Origin: Mycobacterium basiliense
Lineage (GTDB): Bacteria; Actinomycetota; Actinomycetes; Mycobacteriales; Mycobacteriaceae
NCBI RefSeq assembly: GCF_900292015.1
Contig: NZ_LR130759.1
Span: 1,550,001 to 1,614,000 of the forward strand
DNA length: 64,000 nt
Direction: 5' to 3'
Shown: positions 1 through 8,426 of the stretch, piece after piece
How the letters are laid out: each line of letters begins with the position of its first letter
How positions within the stretch are numbered: the stretch's first letter is position 1
Made by a program: the position numbers and the translations under genes
The notes under the pieces: generated by a model
The model's database searches: none
What the model was told of the DNA's origin: nothing
Seen by the model: only the letters and a program-made list of their open reading frames with translations

Positions 1-79
1 CCAACTTCGACCCGGCCCGGGTAATGGATGGTCCTTGGTGGAAAACCTCACCAAGGGCGCTCGTGGCGGGTCGGCACAT

Positions 80-145
80 TTCTCTTGGTTGCAACGGCCG
101 CTTCTCTTGGTTGCAACGGCGGCTTCTATTGGTCGCAACGGCGGC
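80..145. repeat. Three tandem copies of a 22-bp unit
   Basis: Three adjoining 22-bp copies begin at 80, 102 and 124. The core TTCTCTTGGTTGCAACGG is followed by a slightly variable end, and the third copy has two changes (TATTGGTCGC). No gene I can support covers bases 1-356. The short open frames there are low-complexity readings through this repeat. Function unknown. Confidence 0.75.
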
Positions 146-356
146 GAAAAGCCTCGCCTAGTTGTGCACCGGGAGTTTGGCGAAAGCGGGCGATACACCA
201 TGCGTCCACGGTTTCGTTACCGGTCAATAGGCGAGATTTATCGGACCATAACTAGTTGGTCATGGACAGCTTTGGCACCGCGGAGTGAAATGGGAACCAG
301 ACCTTGAATTCCCTTACAGCTCAATCCAGCACCCGATCCAGCAGAGGAGTTAGCCC

Positions 357-1013
357 ATGCACGCCTCGTCGACGCCAGGGGCCGCAACCAGATCGACAGT
401 GCCGCCAATCCAGACTTCCGCGTCAGTGCACCGCCGCCGTCGTTGGGGACGACGAATGGGCTCCGGGCTGCGGGTGGTCGCGCTCGCGGCGGCGGTGACC
501 GCGGCGATAACCCTGACCGGCATCATCAACCGACCAGCGGTGACCCTGGCTGCGGGCGACGCGATCGACATCGGGGCCGGCATCTCGGTCACCCCCGCGC
601 CGGGCTGGAGCATCGGTGACCAGGGTCCTGGCTGGGTGACACTGCACAACACCTACTCCACCGCCGAGATGGAGATCAGGGTCAAACCTGCCAACGGAAC
701 GGATGCGGTCGCGTTGCTCCAAGCCGATATCGATCAGTTGGCCACCGTGTCGGCGACGGGTCTGACCAACGTCCACGATATGGGTGCCCCCGATGCCGAC
801 ACCCTGCAAGGCGGACGATTTCAGCAGGAAGCCTCGATCAACTACAGCGCGGACGGATCCTCACGGATGGGCGATATTCCCGTCATCGGCGCCTTCTACG
901 AATTGCTGAGCACTTCAAGCCATCAGTCGGCGTTCATCGTGTTCACCCAAAATGGCGACTCCTCCACGCACTCGGACAACGACGCCGCAATGATGATCAA
1001 CTCCATGTTGTAA
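357..1013 (+). CDS. Membrane-anchored or secreted protein of unknown function
   Basis: A 218-residue protein. A basic, low-complexity N-terminus of about 35 residues is followed by one hydrophobic segment (about residues 38-56, rich in Ala/Val/Thr), so it is probably an anchored or exported protein with a 160-residue outer domain. That domain has the alternating look of a small beta-sandwich (VTPAPGWSIG, GWVTLHN), which in mycobacteria often occurs in membrane proteins of unknown role. The ATG at 357 is preceded by an AGAGGAG-like ribosome site. I do not recognise the family firmly. It stands alone, followed by a separate secreted-protein gene on the same strand. Confidence 0.7.
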   Translation: MHASSTPGAATRSTVPPIQTSASVHRRRRWGRRMGSGLRVVALAAAVTAAITLTGIINRPAVTLAAGDAIDIGAGISVTPAPGWSIGDQGPGWVTLHNTYSTAEMEIRVKPANGTDAVALLQADIDQLATVSATGLTNVHDMGAPDADTLQGGRFQQEASINYSADGSSRMGDIPVIGAFYELLSTSSHQSAFIVFTQNGDSSTHSDNDAAMMINSML

Positions 1014-1131
1014 CCGTTGGCGGTAGCGGTTGCTAGGCCAACACGCGGACAGCGGCACCGCGGTGCTGGCGGGCCCTGGGCCGATGTGAGAGTTCGTCAG
1101 CGCTCATGCCTCGGCCGGTAGCCTGTCGGCC

Positions 1132-1446
1132 ATGAAGAAACTGCTGTCAGCTATGGCGCTGATGATCGCGGTCATCGGCCCGGCCGCGATGTCGGGCATT
1201 GTCGCCACGGCTCAGGCTCAACCGATCGCCTTCGAGCCCGATTGGCCGGATCATCCGGACCAAACCCAACACACGATATGTGCTGCCCTCGCCCAGGGTT
1301 GGTCCCGCGCCCAGATTGTCGATGCTGCGGAATACGCGAACGATATGAATCTGACCGGTCTTAGTGTCGTTCAGGCTGCACAACGCGCCGACGCGATGAT
1401 CGATGCGGCTCACGACGCGGTGTGTCCGACGCTGAACGTCGATTGA
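1132..1446 (+). CDS. DUF732-family small secreted protein
   Basis: A 104-residue protein with a clear signal peptide (MKKLLSAMALMIAVIGP followed by an AQAQP cleavage region near residue 30). The mature part has the pattern of mycobacterial DUF732 proteins: two cysteines (TICAAL and AVCPTL) that could form one disulfide, enclosing a small helical core with a G-W-(S/T) turn. DUF732 proteins are numerous, exported and uncharacterised. The gene faces another DUF732 gene at 1511-1864, so the two are convergent. Confidence 0.75.
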   Translation: MKKLLSAMALMIAVIGPAAMSGIVATAQAQPIAFEPDWPDHPDQTQHTICAALAQGWSRAQIVDAAEYANDMNLTGLSVVQAAQRADAMIDAAHDAVCPTLNVD

Positions 1447-1510
1447 TCCAGACAGCGGGCCGTTGCCCGCAACGGCGGTGGGTGGGCCAAATGTGTTGCG
1501 ACGCTTCGGT

Positions 1511-1864
1511 TCAGGTGCAAAGGGTGGGAGCGTCGCACACATTGCCCGGGCAGTAAACCGAGTGTGCGGCGTTGACCATGGTCCCGACGTCCAGCAACGT
1601 AACGCCTCTCGCGTCCAGGTGGGCGTGAATATCGTCGGCAATCCGTTGCGGCGTCCAACCCCAGGTGAGGTCGTAACAGATGAGGTGCGCCTCCCCGATT
1701 AGTGCCTCTTCCTTCCCGGCCGGCCACGTGAGGCCGACCGCGCGCAGCTGTGCGAGGTAGTCGTCATCGGCCGGACTGGCAGTCGCAATCCCGGCGCTAC
1801 CCATCAGGGCAACGCCAGCCATTACAGGGATGCTCAGGCCGGCCAGCCAGCGAGGTAAGGGCAT
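1511..1864 (-). CDS. DUF732-family small secreted protein
   Basis: Starting at the ATG at 1864, which has a GGAGG site just upstream, the product is about 117 residues. It has a signal peptide (MPLPRWLAGLSIPVMAGVAL, cleavage after a TASP-like site). The mature region has the DUF732 arrangement: DDDYLAQLRAVGL, then HLICYDL, a GWTPQ turn, and a final VYCPG cysteine. The tail carries two extra cysteines (NVCDAPTLCT). A start ten residues further upstream is possible but has a weaker ribosome site. Role unknown; probably extracytoplasmic. Confidence 0.75.
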   Translation of the reverse strand: MPLPRWLAGLSIPVMAGVALMGSAGIATASPADDDYLAQLRAVGLTWPAGKEEALIGEAHLICYDLTWGWTPQRIADDIHAHLDARGVTLLDVGTMVNAAHSVYCPGNVCDAPTLCT

Positions 1865-1926
1865 TCGACTCGCCTCCATTCTTGGTGTTGGCACGAAGGG
1901 TAGCGAAGGGGTTGCCGCCGGTGCTC

Positions 1927-2032
1927 GCGATCGGTGGGTCGATCACCGGTCTCGGTGAGGTTACGAGCGGTATACGTGGGGATACCAGCGGCGGTGTTGT
2001 TGGTGGCTGGTCGTGGCAGCGGGGTGTGCGGC
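1927..2032. repeat. Diverged copy of the sequence at 7607-7705
   Basis: About 100 bp from the GGGTC-ATCACCGGTCTCGG stretch through the TATACGTGGGGATACCAGCG stretch to a GGTCGTGGCAGYGGGGTG end matches 7607-7705 almost base for base. It is the left edge of a larger decayed duplication whose other pieces lie at 3176-3423. The copy at 7.6 kb leads into an intact secreted-protein gene; this one runs straight into a transposase scrap. Confidence 0.75.
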
Positions 2033-2033
2033 C

Positions 2034-2287
2034 ACGTTCGCCACCCTGCAGCTGCGCATGAAGGTCGCCAAGGGCCCGGGATCGCGGGCAGCTGGGCTGG
2101 CGATGGCCTACAAGCTGATCGACGCCGCTCAGGACCGCTGGCGGGCCGTCAACGCCTCACACTTGGTCGTCCTCGTCGGTGCCGGTGCGGTCTTCCGCAA
2201 AGGCAAACTGCTCGAACGGCCACCGACATCACCCCACCGACGCCGCCATCAGGCGGCGATCAGCACACTGGGACGGAGGTCGCCTGA
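2034..2287 (+). pseudogene. C-terminal scrap of an IS256 (Mutator)-family transposase
   Basis: The translated stretch TFATLQLRMKVAKGPGSRAA followed by AMAYKLIDAAQDRWRAVNA and a KGKLLERP end is the usual C-terminus of IS256-family transposases. The catalytic core is missing. A one-base frameshift near 2220 moves the reading from LLERP into the TDITPPTPP tail frame, which stops at 2287. The scrap sits inside the decayed duplication, which suggests that an insertion event broke that copy. Confidence 0.7.
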
Positions 2288-2616
2288 AACACACCCCGAT
2301 CCACTGGTCTCGACGATTTCTCGGGTACGGCGGAATCGATTCCACCTACATGCCCGGCCAGATCGGCACGCCTCCGGTGAGGTTAACCTTGCCCCCAGAA
2401 GCGGGATCCATTATCGCCGAGCTTGAGCGGCCTCGCTGTAGCGGCGCACTGCCCCTCGACCACACCGCGGCGAACGCACATTCCGGAGATCGGTTCTCCC
2501 GGATCATAGCGCAGCATTGCTTGTGTGACTTCGTCTTTCGGGTTCGCTTGGCCGATCAGGACAGCTCGGTAAGCTCGGAACGTTTCGCCCTGGGCAGACA
2601 ATGAAACTCAGGAAGC
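2288..2616. other. Intergenic stretch, no supported gene
   Basis: Short frames here have no recognisable domain, signal peptide or ribosome site. It looks like residual flank of the transposase scrap. I see no tRNA, hairpin array or other structured element. Confidence 0.5.
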
Positions 2617-2844
2617 TCAAACATTCGTGTCCTTCCTGTCGTATTCTGCTCGGCTGTTGTCGTTGACTCCGGTAAGGATTACCCGCTGCTTCGGAGCGAC
2701 CTGCGAGTGCGTCACCTGAGGGTAGGTGACCTGAGGCACCTGACTGAGTGGCTCGGCATTGGCCATGCCTGCTCCCAACCCGACCGTGGCAAGTCCCAGG
2801 GCACCCACCACGGCGGCAGCACCAGCGATCGTCCTGATGTTCAT
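2617..2844 (-). CDS. Small secreted protein, unknown
   Basis: A 75-residue product with a textbook signal peptide: MNIRTIAGAAAVVGALGLAT running to a MANAE cleavage site near residue 31. The mature peptide is only about 44 residues and contains short repeats around QVTYPQVTHSQV. The ATG at 2844 has an AGGAG site seven bases upstream, which makes the start convincing. Similar short exported peptides with an MNIRT/MKIRT leader are common in slow-growing mycobacteria. No function is known. The ending KDTNV gives no hint whether it is complete or truncated. Confidence 0.6.
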   Translation of the reverse strand: MNIRTIAGAAAVVGALGLATVGLGAGMANAEPLSQVPQVTYPQVTHSQVAPKQRVILTGVNDNSRAEYDRKDTNV

Positions 2845-3175
2845 CGCGAGCTCCTATCCAGTGGTTGCACGGCACGGAACGGCACCGTCCTTCGGCAAGG
2901 TTAAGTGACAAGCCCGAAGCTCGGCCGTGCTACAGCTGTGAGGTTGCTGAATGCGCGTCAGCCCTGCGACGTTGTCACCGTCGTTGTCCACCCTGGCGTT
3001 CAGGCTCAGCCTCACCCTCGTTGGTCAGCTCAGGATGGGCGTCCGGCAGCTCCGTGTTGATCACTTCGGTGAGGGTGCACAGCGGGAAGAACCGCCGATC
3101 GTCATCAGGGGCACCATTGACTTCTGGCTAGCATTCTCAGAAGAACATCATCCACAAGTATTGACAATTGCTCCC
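2845..3175. other. Intergenic stretch, no supported gene
   Basis: No open frame here has convincing coding character. The stretch leads into the decayed copy of the secreted-protein 3' end at 3176. Nothing structured was seen. Confidence 0.5.
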
Positions 3176-3423
3176 GATCACCACCGTGCGGTACCAGTGG
3201 CAAAGTGACCATGTGGCGATGTTGGACCCCGCGCCACAGTGGTGGGCACAAACACCCACTCATCGAGGGATTCAATGTCTAGTGTTTTCGCAGCTCCAGA
3301 CATGCTCCGAACATGTTGGTCGCCACCGGCGCAGGGATATGGCGAGTCGAGGAGCGCGCTAAACGTGGCCGCCGCCGCGTCTACCGGCGGGATGTTGTCC
3401 GCAGGCGCCGACGGATCGTCCTA
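3176..3423 (+). pseudogene. Relic of secreted-protein 3' end plus PE_PGRS N-terminus
   Basis: Bases 3176-3243 match 8172-8239 (the last 22 codons of the LppP/LprE-like gene) with one visible difference. After a shortened spacer, 3274-3423 matches the start of the PE domain gene at 8427: SSVFAAPDM, then a frame-disrupted piece, then NVAAAASTGGMLSAGAD and a stop. The PE domain is cut to about 45 codons, with an internal frameshift, and the PGRS part is absent. This is a dead partial copy of the 7.6-8.6 kb locus. Confidence 0.75.
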
Positions 3424-3441
3424 GTTTGGGCAGGTCCGGTT

Positions 3442-4578
3442 TCAATCCTGCTTGGCTAGGCCCGCCAAATCGCGAATGGTTTGTATCTCGCCATCTCGAT
3501 AGGGCCGCCCGTTGGGTTCCAACAGGTCGCTGAACCAGGGTTTCGGCGGCGACTGGTAGGGGTGATCCCACGAATCCCACGGCAGGTATGTCTGTGTCTT
3601 TCCGGCAACCAATCCCCAATTGAACGCACCGACGTTGCGCCGCTTGGCAATTGGCAGGATGCCCTCAACGGTGCTGCCCTGATTCCGGGCCAGGTACTCG
3701 GTGCAAATGATCGGCCGTCCCCAGGGAGACAGTTCGTCGATCCGGGCCTCGAAGCCGGACGGCGCGGCGTAGCTGTGGAAGGTGATCACGTCGGCGTTGT
3801 CGAGCTGAATATTGGCGATCGCACTGCGGCTGCCGGGATCTCCCCAATTTCCCTGCCAGACACCACTTGTCAGGGGTTGGCTCGGATCGACGGTACGCGC
3901 CCACCGGAACACTTGGGGCAGCAGCTCTGCGACGCGCTCCAGCTTGTCCTTCCTCTCCACCTTGCGATACACCTTGGCGGGGTTGTCGGGTTCGTTCCAC
4001 AGGTCCCAGCCCAAGACACGATCGTCGTTGCGGAATTGGCTCAACACTCCCGTGACGTAGTCGTACAGGATGCTGGTGTAGCGGCGGTCGCCGAGATGTT
4101 CGGCGCCCGGGCTCTGGACCCAGCCGGAATTGTGCACCCCTGGTACCGGCGGATGCTGCCGTCCCGGCCGCGGGAGAGGATCCCAGCAGGAGTCGAACAG
4201 GACAAAGAGTGGCTTGATGCGATAACGCGCCGCCATGGTCACGAACTGTGCGAGACGGCCTTGGAAGCCGCGCGGATCCTGGGCCCACAGCTGATCGTGC
4301 AGGAATACCCGGACGGTGTTGAACCCGAGCCAACGGGCCACGCCCAGCTCGCTGTCGATGCGCCGAGGATCGTAGGTGCCCCGCTGAAACATTTCGAGTT
4401 GGTTTATTGCCGTGGAGGTGATGAAGTTCGCGCCGACGAGCCAGCCCTGCGCTTGATACCAACGGTGGGCGCGGTCGGCCGGCCACCGGCCGGGCTCAGC
4501 GTTGGCGCGGGGCGCTTGACTCAGCGCCGTGCCCGCCGCCAGCAGCAGCGGCAGTTTCAGAGCGGTTCGACGGTGCAC
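3442..4578 (-). CDS. Exported GH5-like glycoside hydrolase (Rv3096-like)
   Basis: From the GTG at 4578 (HRRTALKLP, a leader) the product is 378 residues, close to the 379 I recall for Rv3096. The leader has two arginines before a hydrophobic stretch, so export is likely. The body is a (beta/alpha)8 hydrolase of clan GH-A: RVFLHDQLW, GWDLWNEPDN with the acid/base Glu, and ICTEYLARNQ with the nucleophile Glu. These are the two catalytic carboxylates expected of GH5-type enzymes. The substrate is unknown; plant or microbial beta-glucans or mannans are possible. The ORF can be read 16 codons further upstream, but without a leader-like start. Confidence 0.85.
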   Translation of the reverse strand: MHRRTALKLPLLLAAGTALSQAPRANAEPGRWPADRAHRWYQAQGWLVGANFITSTAINQLEMFQRGTYDPRRIDSELGVARWLGFNTVRVFLHDQLWAQDPRGFQGRLAQFVTMAARYRIKPLFVLFDSCWDPLPRPGRQHPPVPGVHNSGWVQSPGAEHLGDRRYTSILYDYVTGVLSQFRNDDRVLGWDLWNEPDNPAKVYRKVERKDKLERVAELLPQVFRWARTVDPSQPLTSGVWQGNWGDPGSRSAIANIQLDNADVITFHSYAAPSGFEARIDELSPWGRPIICTEYLARNQGSTVEGILPIAKRRNVGAFNWGLVAGKTQTYLPWDSWDHPYQSPPKPWFSDLLEPNGRPYRDGEIQTIRDLAGLAKQD

Positions 4579-4833
4579 AGAGAGACCATAGATTCGTCGG
4601 CGGATGTGTATGGCGCTGCTAAGCAACGTGTTTCGCGTTGCTTATCGATTCGCAACAGCATGACGCTGGGATTGTTATGTTGTCGATCAATCCCATCGCC
4701 TTGACGGCCGGCTGTAACACCAATCGTACGCCGACGAATCCGCAACTGGGTGGTGCGACACGAGTCCTGACCCGTTGAGCGGGTTAGGGATTCCGTGCTG
4801 CCGCCGGCGGCACATCGGGTCGCCGCGTCGCGG

Positions 4834-5343
4834 TCACCGGTGTCCGAGCGACTCGTCGTGCGAGGCGGCGGGCGATGCCAAGTTGGTACCAACGCCGGGC
4901 CCGGGCTCGGGTGTCACATTGCGGGCGGTGATCTGATCGCCGCAGTGGGTGCAGATTAGGCGGGCATCGACGAACTGGCCGCAGGGATGATGGCGCAACA
5001 CAATCGGCGGCCCGTCGGGGTGGGGTAAATGTTCGTCGCCCCAGCGCATCAGAACGACGATCGCGGCGAACAGTTCGTGGCCTGCCTCGGTGAGCCGATA
5101 CTCGTGGCGCTGCGGATCCTGGGAATACGGCACCCGGTCAAGCAGGCCGACATCGACCAGCATCCGTAGTCGGGCGGACAGCGTGGGCCGCGGAATGTTG
5201 AGGTTGCGTGCGAGTTGACCAAAACGCGTCACGCCGAAGAACGCCTCGCGCAGGATAAGCAGAGTCCAGCGCTCGCCCACCAACTCCAGGGCGCGACCCA
5301 CCGACTCCCCTGCGAAGCGGTGGGATAGATCGGCTTCGGTCAT
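4834..5343 (-). CDS. HxlR/MarR-type transcriptional regulator (Rv3095-like)
   Basis: A 169-residue protein. Residues 1-100 are an HxlR winged helix: ELVGERWTLLILREAFFGV, then RFGQLARNLNIPRPTLSARL (the recognition helix) and YSQDPQRHEYRLTEAG (the wing). The C-terminal third carries HHPCG and CTHCG, four residues that look like a small metal site, a feature of some HxlR relatives. It is divergent from the dehydrogenase gene at 5422; a palindrome between them (5361-5377) is the likely operator. It probably controls itself and the acyl-CoA dehydrogenase/LLM pair. Confidence 0.85.
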   Translation of the reverse strand: MTEADLSHRFAGESVGRALELVGERWTLLILREAFFGVTRFGQLARNLNIPRPTLSARLRMLVDVGLLDRVPYSQDPQRHEYRLTEAGHELFAAIVVLMRWGDEHLPHPDGPPIVLRHHPCGQFVDARLICTHCGDQITARNVTPEPGPGVGTNLASPAASHDESLGHR

Positions 5344-5360
5344 GGTTCATCTACTGTACC

Positions 5361-5377
5361 GGTTCAATAATTGAACC
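5361..5377. promoter_or_regulatory. Palindromic operator between HxlR gene and dehydrogenase operon
   Basis: GGTTCAAT-A-ATTGAACC is a perfect inverted repeat with 8-bp arms. It lies 18 bp from the regulator start and 45 bp from the dehydrogenase start. The symmetry and position fit a dimeric HxlR binding site. Confidence 0.7.
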
Positions 5378-5421
5378 CTGGTGGTAATTTGACTGAACTG
5401 TCACTGTCACCAGGAGCGCCG

Positions 5422-6561
5422 ATGAATCACCCGGACACCAGCGAGACCGAGCTTGAGGCCCTCGCCGCGAAAATCGCGCTGTCGGCTCGTGAGATGTCGG
5501 CGGAGATTGACCGCCACCGCAGACTCCCCGACGCGCTGGTCGCCCGGCTGGGCGACGCCGGGTTTTTGCGCGCCACCATGCCGCGCGAGGTCGAGGCCCT
5601 AGAGTTGGCCCCCGGTTTGGCATTGCGGTGCGCCGAAGCGCTCGCGCGCGGCGACGCATCGGCGGGCTGGTGCGTGTCGATCGCGATAACCAGCGCCCTG
5701 CTGGTCGCGTACCTGCCGGCGTCCAGCCGTGAGGAAATGTTCGGCGGCGGCCAAGGCGTCGCCGCGGGGGTGTGGGCGCCGCGCGGTACGGCGAGGTCGG
5801 TGGACGGCGGTGTGGTGGTGTCCGGTTGGTGGCCGTTCTGCAGCGGGATCAACCACGCCGACATGATGTTCGCGGGTTGCTTCGTCGACGCGGCCCAGGT
5901 GCCGTCCGTGGTCGCGCTGCCCAAGGCCGACCTGCAGATCCTCGACACCTGGCACACGCTGGGTCTGCGCGGCACCGGCAGCCACGACAGCGTCGCCGAG
6001 GAGGTGTTCGTGCCGGCCGGGCGGGTGTTTTCGGTGTTCGACGGACCGGTGATTGATCGACCGCTGTATCGCTTTCCGGTGTTCGGGTTCTTCGCGTTGT
6101 CGATCGGTGCCGCCGCATTGGGTAACGCGCGGGCCGCGGTCGACGACCTGGTCGAGCTGGCCGGCAGTAAGAAAGGCCTTGTCTCGACACGCACCTTGGC
6201 GGAACGCTCGGCGACCCAAGCGGCAGTGGCATCGGCCGAGGCGGCGCTGGGCGCGGCTCGGGCGCTGTACTACGAGACGATCGATGCGGCGTGGCGGGCC
6301 AGTCATGCCGGTGACGTGGTGCCACTGGCGATGCGCAACCAGCTACGCCTGGCGGCCACCCATGCGGTTCGGACCTCGGCGGATGTAGTGCGCAGCATGT
6401 ACGACCTGGGCGGCGGCAGCGCCATCTACGACAATTCCCCGCTGCAGCGTCGGTTCCGTGACGCTTTCACAGCGACCGCCCATTTCCAGGTCAATGAGGC
6501 ATCGCGCGAACTACCAGGCCGCATCCTGCTCCATCAGCCCGCCAACGCATCGACGCTGTGA
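5422..6561 (+). CDS. Acyl-CoA dehydrogenase / flavin monooxygenase-like protein (Rv3094c-like)
   Basis: A 379-residue protein with the three-part acyl-CoA dehydrogenase fold. The N-terminal helical part contains RLPDALVARLGDAGFLRATMP. The middle part has DASAGWCVSI and HTLGLRGTGSHDS, typical of the group D / HsaA-NcnH-type flavin monooxygenases rather than of beta-oxidation enzymes. The C-terminal helices include RTSADVVRSMYDLGGGSAIY. The expected role is FMN/FAD-dependent hydroxylation with a partner reductase. The ATG at 5422 has CAGGAG upstream. It overlaps the following LLM gene by GTGA (4 bp), so the two are translationally coupled. Confidence 0.85.
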   Translation: MNHPDTSETELEALAAKIALSAREMSAEIDRHRRLPDALVARLGDAGFLRATMPREVEALELAPGLALRCAEALARGDASAGWCVSIAITSALLVAYLPASSREEMFGGGQGVAAGVWAPRGTARSVDGGVVVSGWWPFCSGINHADMMFAGCFVDAAQVPSVVALPKADLQILDTWHTLGLRGTGSHDSVAEEVFVPAGRVFSVFDGPVIDRPLYRFPVFGFFALSIGAAALGNARAAVDDLVELAGSKKGLVSTRTLAERSATQAAVASAEAALGAARALYYETIDAAWRASHAGDVVPLAMRNQLRLAATHAVRTSADVVRSMYDLGGGSAIYDNSPLQRRFRDAFTATAHFQVNEASRELPGRILLHQPANASTL

Positions 6562-7529
6562 CCGGAATCGAAGTCGCTCTCCCGTTCTGGCTCGATCGGC
6601 CCGACCATGAGGCGATCGATGTTGCACTGGCGGCGTGCGACGCCGGCGTCGACGCGGTGTGGATCGGCGAAATGGCCACCTACGACGCGTTCGCCCTGGC
6701 GACCGCGGTCGGATTGAGTGCGCCGGCACTGACCCTAAAGATCGGCCCTCTAGCCGCCGCCGTCCGGAGTCCGGTGGCGCTGGCGCTGGGGACGAGGTCG
6801 GTCGGATCGCTCACCGGCTGCCGGGTGCATCTAGCGTTGGGTGCCTCCAGCCCGGTGATGGTGAATGGCTGGCATGACCGCCGATGGGAACACCACGTAC
6901 CGGTGATGCGAGAAACCATTGCATGCCTGCGAACGATATTTAGTGGCGCGCGCGCCGACTACAGCGGCCGTCATGTCAGCAGCCGCGGCTTTCGGCTGCG
7001 CACTGCGTTACCCGATACCCGAATCGCGGTGGGGGCGTTCGGGCCCGGGATGATCCGTCTGGCCGCTCAGTATGCCGATGAGCTTGTGCTCAACCTTGCC
7101 ACGCCGGCTCGAGTCGCCGAGGTACGAGACGTCCTCGACGCCGCCGCCGCGGTGGCCGGTCGTGCGGCGCCGCGCCTGACGGTATGGGTGCCGGTCGCCG
7201 TTGACGCCGGTGTTGCCGCGCACCGCCAACTGGCGGCCCAGATTTCGGTGTATCTCAGCCCGCCCGGCTACGGAGAAATGTTCAGCGCTCTTGGCTTCGA
7301 CGACTTGGTGCGCCAGGCCCGGACCGGCGCGACTCGCCGTGAGTTGGCGGCCGTCGTGCCGGTCGAATTGCTCGATCAGGTAGGTGCGTTGGGGACCGCC
7401 GATCACATCGCGGCCAAGCTGAGCGCCTACCGGCAGGCCGGTGCCGACTGCATCGCCGTCGTGCCCTCCACAGCCGAAGACCCGGGCGGGCGGGCGGCGC
7501 TAGGCGCGGTCACACCACCGCTGGGGTAA
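6558..7529 (+). CDS. F420-dependent LLM-class oxidoreductase (Rv3093c-like)
   Basis: A 323-residue luciferase-like protein. The core is recognisable from VALPFWLDRPDHEAI, through DAVWIGEMATYDAF and VHLALGASS, to the active-site-side segment VAVGAFGPGMIRLAAQYADE. In mycobacteria, this class usually binds coenzyme F420 and reduces or oxidises a small organic substrate. The GTG start at 6558 overlaps the dehydrogenase stop, so it is co-translated with 5422-6561. The pair plausibly forms a two-component oxidation system under the HxlR regulator. The substrate is unknown. Confidence 0.85.
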   Translation: MTGIEVALPFWLDRPDHEAIDVALAACDAGVDAVWIGEMATYDAFALATAVGLSAPALTLKIGPLAAAVRSPVALALGTRSVGSLTGCRVHLALGASSPVMVNGWHDRRWEHHVPVMRETIACLRTIFSGARADYSGRHVSSRGFRLRTALPDTRIAVGAFGPGMIRLAAQYADELVLNLATPARVAEVRDVLDAAAAVAGRAAPRLTVWVPVAVDAGVAAHRQLAAQISVYLSPPGYGEMFSALGFDDLVRQARTGATRRELAAVVPVELLDQVGALGTADHIAAKLSAYRQAGADCIAVVPSTAEDPGGRAALGAVTPPLG

Positions 7530-7749
7530 GCAGGCCGAGATGGGGATGCTCGGGCCGGCCGGTCAGTGGGGTGGGGGCATTCGGTTCGCCTCGCTGCTGG
7601 TGCGCGGTGGGTCACCGGTCTCGGTGAGGTCACAAGCGGTATACGTGGGGATACCAGCGGCGGTGTTGTTGGTGGCTGGTCGTGGCAGTGGGGTGTGCGG
7701 GGGTGACACACTGCGAGTTGGTGGTGCCGAGCAGGAGGCAGTGTTTGGT

Positions 7750-8241
7750 ATGGGCAGGGTTGGTTGGGTTGTTGTGGTGGTGCTGGTGGGTTGGGCGTTG
7801 AGTCCGTTGTGTGCGCCGGTGCGGGCGGCGCCGGCGTGTGGGCTTAATTTGCGTGCGCCGGAGATTCAAACTGCGGTCAAGTCGTTGCCTAGCTTGCCGC
7901 AAAGTTATCCGTGGGATTCCAATCCGCAAAGTTTTGACCCGAGTAGTAATTACGATCCGTGTGCGGTGTTGTCGGCGGTGATCATCTCGGTGGAGGGGGC
8001 TACCGGTAGTTCGCCGGAGTTGGCGGTGTTTTTTCACAATGGCAGTTATGTGGGAATAGCGACGTCTAAGGCGTATGCGTTCACGACGTTGAATGCGGCC
8101 AAGACAACCGATGACACTGTGGCGCTGGATTATAAGGACGGCAGAAACGTGTGCACGGCGTGTCCGGGACCGATCACCACCGTGCGGTACCAGTGGCAAA
8201 GTGACCATGTGGCGATGCTGGACCCCGCGCCACAGTGGTAA
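7750..8241 (+). CDS. Exported LppP/LprE-like protein
   Basis: Starting at ATG 7750 the product is 163 residues. A GTG at 7741, which has AGGAGG three bases upstream, is a possible alternative. A strong signal sequence (GRVGWVVVVVLVGWALSPLC) is followed by a mature domain with NYDPCAVLSAVIISVEGATG, ELAVFFHNGSYVGIATSKAY and a TVRYQWQ strand, the pattern of the mycobacterial LppP/LprE family. I see no proper lipobox (LSPLC is a poor match), so it may be secreted rather than lipidated. It is 185 bp upstream of a PE_PGRS gene. A broken duplicate of its 3' end lies at 3176-3243. Confidence 0.75.
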   Translation: MGRVGWVVVVVLVGWALSPLCAPVRAAPACGLNLRAPEIQTAVKSLPSLPQSYPWDSNPQSFDPSSNYDPCAVLSAVIISVEGATGSSPELAVFFHNGSYVGIATSKAYAFTTLNAAKTTDDTVALDYKDGRNVCTACPGPITTVRYQWQSDHVAMLDPAPQW

Positions 8242-8426
8242 ATGTGTGTTCGTGTTGCTCACCACTGGAAAAACACCTTCGCACCGTGGCATTGTCGCGC
8301 GTGCCGAACTCCAGGTAGTCGCGGCTGAATTGCGAGAACCGGCTTATCGACACAAGCCGCTCGATAGAATGAACCTCCCGATACACCTGCAATGCGTGTA
8401 TTACCGGACGTAGTCGGAGGGGTTCT

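Noticed and set aside
3481..4704. 407-codon plus-strand frame
   Set aside because: It is antisense to the GH5-like gene, which has both catalytic Glu motifs and an export leader. The plus frame has none.
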